Source: Fluviicola sp. (GTDB taxonomy: Bacteria > Bacteroidota > Bacteroidia > Flavobacteriales_D > Crocinitomicaceae). Taken from it: a DNA stretch of 5,627 nucleotides. Both the position numbers and the translations under genes were made by a program. Numbering within the stretch: the stretch's first letter is position 1; each line of letters begins with the position of its first letter. Shown here one piece after another: positions 1-5,428 of this stretch. The DNA lies in contig NZ_JASLCN010000020.1 in the NCBI RefSeq assembly GCF_030151805.1, positions 1 to 5,627 of the forward strand, written 5' to 3'. The notes below the pieces were generated by a model. It was not told where the DNA came from and did not search any database. It saw nothing but the letters and a program-made list of their open reading frames with translations.

Positions 1-2
1 CC

Positions 3-140
3 AGCTACTCCGATTGCATGCTGACGATTAAAGGAGACAAAATCTACCGGGGCAATTCAACTATTTATTCCGATTGTTTGGGAACTTTAAAGGGAGATTT
101 GCCTGCCAGCACATTAGCCATCCTTCTCGGAAATTATTAG
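3..140 (+). CDS. C-terminal end of a repeat-containing hypothetical protein (partial)
   Basis: This is an open frame entering from the left edge and ending at TAG 138-140, giving 45 residues. The fragment holds two copies of a 20-residue unit. YSDCMLTIKGD (bases 6-38) recurs as YSDCLGTLKGD (bases 66-98), with the linker KIYRGNST between them. The alternation of polar turns (GNST, KGD) and short hydrophobic stretches suggests a small beta-strand repeat. The tail after the second copy (LPASTLAILLGNY) is hydrophobic and closes the protein. Bacteroidota encode small proteins with similar 'IYxGNSTxYSDxLxTI' repeats, which I recall only as uncharacterised, so no function is assigned. Coding potential is supported by the protein-level repeat being better conserved than the DNA. 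The beginning of the gene lies outside the window. The stop is followed almost at once by the inverted repeat upstream of the mannosidase gene. Confidence 0.6.
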   Translation, partial: SYSDCMLTIKGDKIYRGNSTIYSDCLGTLKGDLPASTLAILLGNY

Positions 141-142
141 TG

Positions 143-167
143 AATCAGGTGTTCACAACACCTCATT
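143..167. repeat. Inverted repeat between the repeat protein and the mannosidase gene; possible operator or weak terminator
   Basis: The arms AGGTGTT (147-153) and AACACCT (157-163) are perfectly complementary around the 3-base centre CAC. After one C/C mismatch the symmetry continues with AAT (143-145) against ATT (165-167). It begins 2 bases after the upstream stop codon and ends 16 bases before the candidate -7 element of the mannosidase gene. No T-run follows on either strand, which argues against a standard intrinsic terminator and makes a regulator-binding site at least as likely. The function is inferred from symmetry and position only. Confidence 0.45.
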
Positions 168-183
168 AAAAGTCAGAAATAAG

Positions 184-190
184 TATCTTG
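184..190 (+). promoter_or_regulatory. Candidate -7 promoter element for the mannosidase gene
   Basis: TATCTTG resembles the Bacteroidota -7 consensus TAnnTTTG, one T short, and lies 21 bases before the ATG at 212. I see no convincing TTG/TTTG -33 element at the right distance; that position is next to the inverted repeat at 143-167. The call is weak and rests on a short motif plus position. Confidence 0.25.
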
Positions 191-211
191 TGGTTTCATT
201 TCAATCGAATA

Positions 212-2476
212 ATGAGACGATTTCTTTTTTTGCTTTTGCCGTTTGCAGCCTCTGCTCAGTTTAAACCTGTTGATTATGTGAATCCTCTGATGGGAACCGA
301 TTCCAAAATGGAACTTTCCAATGGAAACACCTATCCGGCAGTTGGTTTGCCCTGGGGAATGAATATGTGGACCGCACAAACAAATGTAATGGGCGACGGC
401 TGGGCTTACCAATACGGCGCAGATAAAATTCGCGGATTCAAACAAACACATCAGCCTTCACCGTGGATGAATGATTACGGGCAATTTGCCATCATGCCGG
501 GAAGCGGAAAACCGGTTTTTGATCAAAACGAACGGGCAAGCTGGTTTTCACATAAATCAGAAATCTCGAAACCCCATTATTACAGCGTTTACCTGGCAGA
601 TTGTGACGTAACCGCAGAATTAACTCCAACCGAACGCGCTGCAGTTTTTCGGTTTACATTCCCCAAAAGCGACAGTTCATTCATTGTGATCGATGCTCTG
701 GATCGTGGATCGTACGTGAAAGTTTTCCCGAAAGAACGCAAAATTGCAGGTTATACAAAACGCTATGCAAGAGGCAAACTGACTAATTTCAAAAATTATT
801 TTGTCATTTACCTGGATCAGGATATTTCGTTCTATTCGCTTGCATCCAATGGAAAATTGGGAGCAAAAGGAGACGAATCGGAATCAAATCATTCGGGAGT
901 TGTAGTCGGATTCAAAACTCAAAGAGGCGAGCAGGTTCACTTGAAAGTTGCTTCATCCTTTATTTCATTCGAACAGGCTGAATTGAACTTACAACGGGAA
1001 ATCGGAACAAAAAATTTCGATGATGTGCTTCGGAATGCTGAAAATGAATGGAATAATAAATTGGGGAAGATCGAAGTATCCGGAGGATCGGAAGAACAAC
1101 TGCGAACCTTTTATTCCTGCTTGTACAGAACCTTGTTTTTCCCCAATAAACTCTATGAAATTGATGCGAACGGAAAGGAAGTTCACTGGAGTCCTTATAA
1201 CGGTCAGGTACTTCCCGGAAAAATGTTCGGAGGAACCGGTTTTTGGGATACATTCAGAGCGCTTTATCCCTTGTTGAACCTGGTTTATCCGGAAATCAAC
1301 CGCGAAATGCAGGAAGGTTTGGTCAATGCTTACCTGGAAGGAGGTTTTTTACCGGAATGGTCTAGTCCGGGCTATTCGGATATCATGATCGGGAATAATT
1401 CGGCTTCCGTCGTTGCAGATGCGTACATCAAAGGATTGCGCGGTTACGACATTGAAAAATTGTATGAAGCTTTGCTGCACGGAGCAAACAATGAAGGGCC
1501 AATTGGTGCGGTTGGTCGTTTGGGAGTGAGCTATTACAACAAATTGGGGTACGTTCCATACGATGTGAAAATCAATGAGAATGCTGCAAGAACGCTGGAA
1601 TATGCTTACGATGATTTTGCAATCTATCAACTTGGAAAAGCCTTGAACAGACCGAAAAAAGAATGGGATCTTTATGCCAAACGCTCACAGAATTACCGCA
1701 ATTTGTTTGATCCGGTCAGCGGAATGATGCGTGGGAGAAATGCAAACGGGCATTTTCAGTCTCCATTCAATCCGTTTAAATGGGGTGACGCATTTACAGA
1801 GGGAAACAGCTGGCATTACACATGGTCCGTTTTCCACGATGTTCAGGGATTGATTGATTTAATGGGCGGAAAGAATAACTTCATTGCAAAACTCGATTCG
1901 GTGTTTTCGCTTCCTCCGGTTTATGATGACAGTTATTACGGTGGAATGATTCATGAAATCAAGGAAATGCAAATTGCGAATATGGGACAATATGCACACG
2001 GAAATCAACCGATTCAGCACATGATTTATTTGTACAATTATGCAGGTGCTCCTGAAAAAACACAGTATTGGATTCGTGAGGTTTTGAATCGGTTATACAA
2101 ACCAACACCCGATGGTTATTGCGGAGACGAAGACAACGGTCAAACTTCTGCCTGGTATGTTTTTTCTGCCCTGGGATTCTACCCGGTTTGTCCTGCGACG
2201 GATGAATACGTTTTGGGAGCTCCGTTGTTTCAAAAAGCAGTAATTCACCTGGCTAACGGAAAAGAATTGGTTTTGAATGCGGTACAAAATTCGCCTGAAA
2301 ACAGGTATGTTTCTTCACTTTCGTGGAACGGCGCAGATTATTCGAAGTTGTTTATCAATCATTCGGAACTGATGAAAGGGGCGGTACTCGATTTCAAAAT
2401 GACCGCTACACCTGCTTTGAACCGGAAGTTTGGATTGATGGATTTTCCGTATTCTTTTTCCCGGAAATTAAAATAA
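212..2476 (+). CDS. Secreted GH92 exo-alpha-mannosidase, probably alpha-1,2-specific
   Basis: This is a glycoside hydrolase family 92 enzyme: a calcium-dependent, inverting exo-alpha-mannosidase that trims mannose from glycans. The 754-residue length is normal for the family. Residues 1-15 form a signal peptide (MRR, then a Leu/Phe core, then ASA|Q) with no lipobox, so export to the periplasm or outside is expected. The N-terminal beta-sandwich starts with VNPLMGT (23-29) and GNTYPAVGLPWGM (38-50). The (alpha/alpha)6 catalytic part includes GFWDTFRALYPL from about residue 343, EGNSWHYTW (general acid E530), MIHE (H581, E582), HGNQP (596-600) and GDEDNGQ (D639 and D641, the general-base pair). 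From memory, Bt3990 uses E533, D642 and D644, with W88, H584 and E585 at the +1 subsite. Here W85, E530, H581, E582, D639 and D641 all fall at a constant offset of 3, which supports alpha-1,2 specificity. The ATG at 212 is chosen because a longer reading would need TTG at 188 and would put extra residues before the signal peptide. No SusC/SusD genes or T9SS sorting domain are visible. Confidence 0.95.
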   Translation: MRRFLFLLLPFAASAQFKPVDYVNPLMGTDSKMELSNGNTYPAVGLPWGMNMWTAQTNVMGDGWAYQYGADKIRGFKQTHQPSPWMNDYGQFAIMPGSGKPVFDQNERASWFSHKSEISKPHYYSVYLADCDVTAELTPTERAAVFRFTFPKSDSSFIVIDALDRGSYVKVFPKERKIAGYTKRYARGKLTNFKNYFVIYLDQDISFYSLASNGKLGAKGDESESNHSGVVVGFKTQRGEQVHLKVASSFISFEQAELNLQREIGTKNFDDVLRNAENEWNNKLGKIEVSGGSEEQLRTFYSCLYRTLFFPNKLYEIDANGKEVHWSPYNGQVLPGKMFGGTGFWDTFRALYPLLNLVYPEINREMQEGLVNAYLEGGFLPEWSSPGYSDIMIGNNSASVVADAYIKGLRGYDIEKLYEALLHGANNEGPIGAVGRLGVSYYNKLGYVPYDVKINENAARTLEYAYDDFAIYQLGKALNRPKKEWDLYAKRSQNYRNLFDPVSGMMRGRNANGHFQSPFNPFKWGDAFTEGNSWHYTWSVFHDVQGLIDLMGGKNNFIAKLDSVFSLPPVYDDSYYGGMIHEIKEMQIANMGQYAHGNQPIQHMIYLYNYAGAPEKTQYWIREVLNRLYKPTPDGYCGDEDNGQTSAWYVFSALGFYPVCPATDEYVLGAPLFQKAVIHLANGKELVLNAVQNSPENRYVSSLSWNGADYSKLFINHSELMKGAVLDFKMTATPALNRKFGLMDFPYSFSRKLK

Positions 2477-2613
2477 TCACTGAAAATTGGTGCTGATCTT
2501 TTCGAACGCAAATTTGCAATATCGCAATATTACGAATCGTCATCAAGTTTATCATTAAGTAGATTGGTTTAAGTGTTTGATTATTAGTGGTTAAATGGTT
2601 TTTTATTTTTTCT

Positions 2614-2640
2614 TCGCAATAGCTTGTTTTGCGACTTTTA
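2614..2640 (+). terminator. Weak candidate terminator after the mannosidase gene
   Basis: TCGCAA (2614-2619) and TTGCGA (2629-2634) form a 6-bp stem with a 9-base loop, followed by CTTTTA and further T-rich sequence. The stem is short and starts 137 bases after the mannosidase stop codon, so it is only a weak intrinsic terminator candidate. No stronger hairpin with a T-run is visible nearer the stop. Confidence 0.22.
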
Positions 2641-2753
2641 TTTTCACACCTGATCCAAATAATTAAAAGGAAAATCGTATTTTTCATTCTGACACGGGTT
2701 TTTAACCAATCAGGACAAGGTTCTCCAAGCTGGTTTTGACAAGGCTGAATACC

Positions 2754-2782
2754 TTGATTTACCAAAACAACACCTGTATTTG
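2754..2782 (+). promoter_or_regulatory. Candidate promoter of the GNAT-DinB gene pair
   Basis: TTG at 2754-2756 (-33-like) is followed 18 bases later by TGTATTTG (2775-2782), which matches the Bacteroidota -7 consensus TAnnTTTG at all but its second base. The -7 element ends 28 bases before the ATG at 2811, leaving a short leader. The spacing is plausible for a housekeeping sigma factor of this phylum. The -33 part overlaps one arm (CCTTG) of a small hairpin. Confidence 0.35.
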
Positions 2783-2810
2783 GCAGAGAAACCGAACGAA
2801 TAAAACCAGG

Positions 2811-3272
2811 ATGATAAGAGAAGCTAAAATAGAAGACATCCCGCAAATTCAGATTGTTCGAAACGCTGTGAAAGAAAACATGCTGTCGAACCCGGATTTA
2901 GTGACAAATGAAGATTGTGAAGAGTTTCTTACTGTTCGTGGAAAAGGCTGGGTCTATGAAACAGACGATCGGATTGCAGGTTTTTCCATCGTTGATTTGA
3001 AAGATCGCAATATCTGGGCCTTGTTCATCCATCCTGATTTTGAGAAACAAGGAATCGGTCGTCAATTGCATGACGTGATGCTCGACTGGTATTTCGATCA
3101 GACAACAGAAACCGTTTGGTTGGGAACCTCTCCGAAGACAAGAGCCGAAACATTTTACAGAATGTCCGGTTGGAAAGAAACCGGAATGCATGGAAAAGGA
3201 GAATTGAAATTTGAAATAACTTATCGGGATTGGTTAAGTAAAAGAATCAGAAACCTCAAAAATGCTGAATAG
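2811..3272 (+). CDS. GNAT-family N-acetyltransferase
   Basis: This 153-residue protein has the usual size of a single GCN5-related acetyltransferase domain, which moves an acetyl group from acetyl-CoA to an amine; the substrate cannot be told from the sequence. The fold is readable in order. MIREAKIEDIPQI (1-13) is strand 1 and helix 1. WVYETDDRIAGFSIVD (47-62) is the pair of central strands. IWALFIHPDFEKQGIGRQL (68-86) is motif A with the pyrophosphate-binding loop QGIG at 80-83. AETFYRMSGWKETG (112-125) is motif B, ending in the typical FYxxxGW turn. The residue three before the first loop Gly is E78 rather than the common Gln/Arg, a mild deviation. The open frame extends upstream only to a TTG at 2736 with residues that do not fit the fold, so the ATG at 2811, directly before the IREA strand, is preferred. 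No signal peptide; cytosolic. It is followed after one base by the DinB-family gene, probably in one transcript. Confidence 0.9.
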   Translation: MIREAKIEDIPQIQIVRNAVKENMLSNPDLVTNEDCEEFLTVRGKGWVYETDDRIAGFSIVDLKDRNIWALFIHPDFEKQGIGRQLHDVMLDWYFDQTTETVWLGTSPKTRAETFYRMSGWKETGMHGKGELKFEITYRDWLSKRIRNLKNAE

Positions 3273-3273
3273 T

Positions 3274-3738
3274 ATGAGTTTGACAAAGCAACTGGCAAAA
3301 CATTTAAGAGATGCTCACTTCGGAGGAAACTGGAGTACAGTAGATTTAAAAAGCACACTGTCTGATGTTACTTTTGACCAGGCGGGTGTTCAGGTTTATT
3401 CATTGAATTCAATTTCCGCGCTGACCTTTCATTTGGCATATTATCTCGATGTACTGATCATGGTGCTGGAAGAGAATAAATTGGTCGGAAAGGACGAATT
3501 AAGCTGGATTTCAAAAGCTCCGGAAACAAAAGAAGAGTGGGAGAGTTTTCAGCAGACTATCTGGGAGAAAGCCGAAAAAGCAGCGTTGCTGATCGAAAAA
3601 TTACAAGATGAACAATTAACACAGGACTTCGTTGATCCGAAATATGGAACCAATTACCGCAACATTGCCGGAATTGTAGAACACATTTATTATCACCTGG
3701 GACAAATTGTAGTGATCAAAAAACTATTGGCACAATAG
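3274..3738 (+). CDS. DinB-superfamily protein (DUF1572-like)
   Basis: This 154-residue four-helix-bundle protein is of the DinB/YfiT type. The family typically holds a metal with three histidines, and some members act as thiol-dependent transferases; a specific reaction cannot be assigned here. The three expected ligands are visible: H53 in ALTFHLAYYL and the HxxxH pair H137/H141 in VEHIYYHLGQIV. KYGTNYRNIAGIVEH (123-137) and LAKHLRDAHFGGNW (7-20) match the conserved blocks of the DUF1572-like subgroup. I prefer the ATG at 3274 because family members start a few residues before the LA(K/Q)xxR segment. The alternative ATG at 3262 adds four residues and would overlap the preceding gene by 11 bases. 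Either way the close packing suggests translational coupling with the acetyltransferase. No signal peptide or membrane segment is present. Confidence 0.88.
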   Translation: MSLTKQLAKHLRDAHFGGNWSTVDLKSTLSDVTFDQAGVQVYSLNSISALTFHLAYYLDVLIMVLEENKLVGKDELSWISKAPETKEEWESFQQTIWEKAEKAALLIEKLQDEQLTQDFVDPKYGTNYRNIAGIVEHIYYHLGQIVVIKKLLAQ

Positions 3739-3751
3739 AACGGCGATTTAT

Positions 3752-3794
3752 CCGCTTTCAAGCGTTTTCTGTTGGACAAATGCCAGATAAGCGG
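3752..3794 (+). terminator. Possible terminator or competing hairpins after the DinB-family gene
   Basis: CGCTT (3753-3757) faces AAGCG (3760-3764) across two bases and is followed by TTTTCTGTT, giving a very short terminator-like hairpin. Its left arm, extended to CCGCTT (3752-3757), is also perfectly complementary to AAGCGG at 3789-3794, so two folds compete for the same arm. The stems are only 4-6 bp, so the call is weak. Confidence 0.25.
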
Positions 3795-3875
3795 TTGTTA
3801 CTTTTGTGAAAACGGATTCCCTCCAATTTCAGAAAACAAAATCAATAATTGTATTTTTAGTCCGTAATTGAATGT

Positions 3876-4376
3876 ATGGACAAAAAGGACTCAGCATCAT
3901 TTCGGGCGGTAATTGAGATTATCGGAATCAATCCCTTCGTTTTTGTTCCGGAAACGATTTTGGAAAGTTTGTTTCTGGAATTCGGAAAAGATAAAGGCCC
4001 GATTCCGATTCGTGGATTGATCAACGGAAAGGAATACAAACAAACCCTGGTGAAATATAGCGGACATTGGCGGCTTTACATCAACACGCAAATGCTTGCA
4101 AATTCCCCGAAACGCATTGGAGAAATAGTCGAATTATCCGTGGCTTTCGATCCGGAAGAACGCAAAGTGGAAATGCATCCGAAACTGACTGAAGCACTTC
4201 AAAACAACTCCGAAGCAAACGGAATCTTTGAAAGCCTGACTCCTTCACACAAATTGGAGATCGTTCGGTATATTGCAAATCTCAAAACAGAAGCAAGTGT
4301 GGAACGGAATGTTGAAAAAGCAATTGGTTATTTACTGGGTAAAGAACGCTTTGTTGGAAGAAGCATGACGAATTAA
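3876..4376 (+). CDS. DUF1905 / YdeI-OmpD-associated domain protein
   Basis: This 166-residue cytosolic protein has two recognisable parts. Residues 8-95 fit DUF1905, a small beta-barrel: AVIEIIGINPFVFVPETI (11-28), then PIPIRGLINGKEYKQTLVKY (42-61), which matches the 'V.G.INGxxfxtsL' core, then the strand GEIVELSVAFDPEERKV (82-98). Residues 101-160 fit the YdeI/OmpD-associated C-terminal helices: HPKLTEALQNNSEANGIFES, LTPSHKLEIVRYIANLKTEA, and VERNVEKAIGYLLGKERF. The usual 'AKxxETRxRRI' segment is altered here to NLKTEASVERNV, so the conserved Arg pattern is only partly kept. Biochemical function is not established for the family; the 'bacteriocin-protection' label in databases is a weak inference. 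The start ATG at 3876 directly precedes the conserved region, and the overlapping ATG at 3872 is out of frame. It is 10 bases upstream of the DUF1801 gene and likely co-transcribed with it. Confidence 0.85.
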   Translation: MDKKDSASFRAVIEIIGINPFVFVPETILESLFLEFGKDKGPIPIRGLINGKEYKQTLVKYSGHWRLYINTQMLANSPKRIGEIVELSVAFDPEERKVEMHPKLTEALQNNSEANGIFESLTPSHKLEIVRYIANLKTEASVERNVEKAIGYLLGKERFVGRSMTN

Positions 4377-4386
4377 TCGAAAAAAT

Positions 4387-4809
4387 ATGGCAAAGAATAA
4401 AACACACGAAACGGAGAAGGACGTTTTTGAATTCATTGAAGAGTTTACAACTTCGGAACAAAAGCGGAAAGACAGTCACGAACTGATCGCGCTAATGACA
4501 AAAGCAACGGGTTTTGAACCGAAAATGTGGGGTCCGAGCATCATTGGTTTTGGAACGTATCATTACAAATACGTCAGCGGACATGAAGGAGATATGCCGA
4601 TATTGGGGTTCTCTCCGCGGAAAGCAGCGCTTTCGCTATATATTTATACCGGTTTGCCTGAACACGAATTCCTGTTGAAAGATCTTGGGAAATTTAAAAT
4701 GGGCAAAGTGTGTATGTACGTAAACAAGCTGGCGGATATTGACCGGGAGCGCCTGGTTCATATGATGGATTACACAGTGGCTTATATGAACGAGAAAAAG
4801 AAAAATTAA
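4387..4809 (+). CDS. DUF1801 domain protein
   Basis: This 140-residue cytosolic protein is a complete DUF1801 domain, a small alpha/beta fold related to YdhG and to the N-terminal half of YdeI. The hallmark blocks are all present: DVFEFIEEF (12-20), the helix KDSHELIALMTKATGFEP (28-45), KMWGPSIIGFGTYHYKY (46-62), GFSPRKAALSLYIY (74-87) and GKFKMGKVCMYVNKLADID (101-119). Length and ends agree with stand-alone family members, and the lysine-rich tail is usual. The function is unknown; links to iron or stress responses in other bacteria do not allow a call here. The ATG at 4387 is preceded by an A-run (AAAAAAT), typical of Bacteroidota leaders, and follows the previous stop by 10 bases, suggesting one operon. 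The next gene in the same direction starts 67 bases later. Confidence 0.9.
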   Translation: MAKNKTHETEKDVFEFIEEFTTSEQKRKDSHELIALMTKATGFEPKMWGPSIIGFGTYHYKYVSGHEGDMPILGFSPRKAALSLYIYTGLPEHEFLLKDLGKFKMGKVCMYVNKLADIDRERLVHMMDYTVAYMNEKKKN

Positions 4810-4876
4810 TCCGGTAAGTCAATAATCGGCTTTCATGACCGGCTCTTTTAAAACGAATAACACAAAATCAAGCAGT

Positions 4877-5353
4877 ATGAAACAACAAAAAGCCCCGGCA
4901 GTTGAAGTTCAAATGAAAATCCGGAAACCCGTTTCAGAAGTTTTCCAGGCGTTTATTGATCCGGAGATTACGACGAAATTTTGGTTTACGAAGTCGAGTG
5001 GGAATTTGGAAGTCGGAAAAACTGTGACCTGGGAATGGGAAATGTACGGTGTTTCCGCGCAAGTTCTAACGAAAGAAATCATCCCGAATCAACGCATTCT
5101 GACCGAATGGGGAAACCCGGCAACTACTGTAGATTATCAATTTCAATCTTTGTCCGATGGTTCAACTTATCTGGTGATCAGAAATGATGGTTTCGACCTG
5201 GAGGGAGAAGAACTACTTGCAGCGATTCAGGACAATACAGGCGGATTTACAACGGTTATAGATGGATTGAAAGCTTACCTGGAGCACGGAATTCGTTTGA
5301 ATCTGGTTGGAGATAAATTTCCCAAAGAGGTATCGAATCACGGAAATGAATAA
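4877..5353 (+). CDS. SRPBCC-family protein (AHSA1-type, START-like fold)
   Basis: This 158-residue protein belongs to the SRPBCC superfamily, of the 'activator of Hsp90 ATPase homologue 1-like' type. These proteins form a helix-grip fold with a deep cavity that binds a hydrophobic ligand; the bacterial members mostly lack a known ligand, and the Hsp90 name reflects homology only. Visible family features are VEVQMKIRKPVSEVFQAFID (9-28), TKFWF (33-37), the TWEWEMYG strand (51-58), EIIPNQRILTEWGN (67-80), STYLVIRNDGF (96-106) and the final long helix TVIDGLKAYLEHGIRLNL (126-143). I chose the ATG at 4877 because it sits just before the first conserved strand. The in-frame ATG at 4835 adds 14 Ser/Asn/Thr-rich residues (MTGSFKTNNTKSSS) that look like untranslated leader. 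No signal peptide. It is probably the last gene of the run that begins at 3876, since an A7/T7 element and a new promoter candidate follow. Confidence 0.9.
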   Translation: MKQQKAPAVEVQMKIRKPVSEVFQAFIDPEITTKFWFTKSSGNLEVGKTVTWEWEMYGVSAQVLTKEIIPNQRILTEWGNPATTVDYQFQSLSDGSTYLVIRNDGFDLEGEELLAAIQDNTGGFTTVIDGLKAYLEHGIRLNLVGDKFPKEVSNHGNE

Positions 5354-5389
5354 GCTGCTAAAGAGATGGATTCCTGTTGATAGGTGATT

Positions 5390-5428
5390 AAAAAAACAAT
5401 TCTTATCATTTATTAACGGGCTTTTTTT
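5390..5428 (+). terminator. A7/T7 element, possible terminator after the SRPBCC gene
   Basis: A run of seven A (5390-5396) and a run of seven T (5422-5428) lie 37 bases after the stop codon and can pair across a 25-base loop. The T-run is preceded by CGGGC, but no matching GCCCG is found upstream, so the stem lacks a GC core. Position and the T-tract suggest transcription ends here; the structural support is weak. Confidence 0.3.

Larger units (their letters stand above)
2477..2810. other. AT-rich intergenic region with no supported gene
   Basis: This 334-bp spacer lies between the mannosidase and the acetyltransferase. It contains the tandem-like pair GCAATAT (2516-2522 and 2524-2530), T-rich stretches around 2599-2613, a weak hairpin at 2614-2634, and the 8-bp arms GATTGGTT (2562-2569) and AACCAATC (2704-2711). 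It also has a repeated GACAAGG (2714-2720 and 2738-2744), the second copy of which can fold on CCTTG (2752-2756). The right end carries the candidate promoter of the acetyltransferase. An open frame on the minus strand crosses it, but its protein is compositionally unlike its neighbours and runs into coding sequence on both sides. No tRNA or recognisable RNA family is seen. Confidence 0.6.

Noticed and set aside
188..211. An eight-residue extension of the mannosidase starting at TTG 188.
   Set aside because: It would place WFHFNRI before a canonical signal peptide and overlap the candidate -7 element; the ATG at 212 is the better start.
960..1630. Several open frames of 65-97 residues in other frames within the mannosidase gene.
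   Set aside because: They are shadows of a strongly supported gene with conserved catalytic motifs and show no motifs of their own.
2736..2810. A 25-residue N-terminal extension of the acetyltransferase starting at TTG 2736.
   Set aside because: The start is TTG, the extension contains the candidate promoter, and the GNAT fold begins naturally at the ATG at 2811.
2406..2846. A 146-residue open frame on the minus strand spanning the long spacer.
   Set aside because: It overlaps the ends of two well-supported genes, has a composition typical of translated AT-rich noncoding DNA, shows no domain motif and has no promoter-like sequence that I could find.
3850..3860. TATTTTTAG upstream of the DUF1905 gene as a -7 promoter element.
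   Set aside because: It fits the consensus poorly and no TTG/TTTG lies at the right distance upstream, so I do not list it as a promoter.
4811..4848. CCGGT (4811-4815) and ACCGG (4838-4842) followed by CTCTTTT as a terminator between the DUF1801 and SRPBCC genes.
   Set aside because: The stem is only 5 bp with a 22-base loop, too weak to call; the genes could still be co-transcribed.
4835..4876. A 14-residue extension of the SRPBCC protein starting at ATG 4835.
   Set aside because: The residues are low-complexity Ser/Asn/Thr and precede the family's first strand. It remains possible, but the ATG at 4877 fits family length better.
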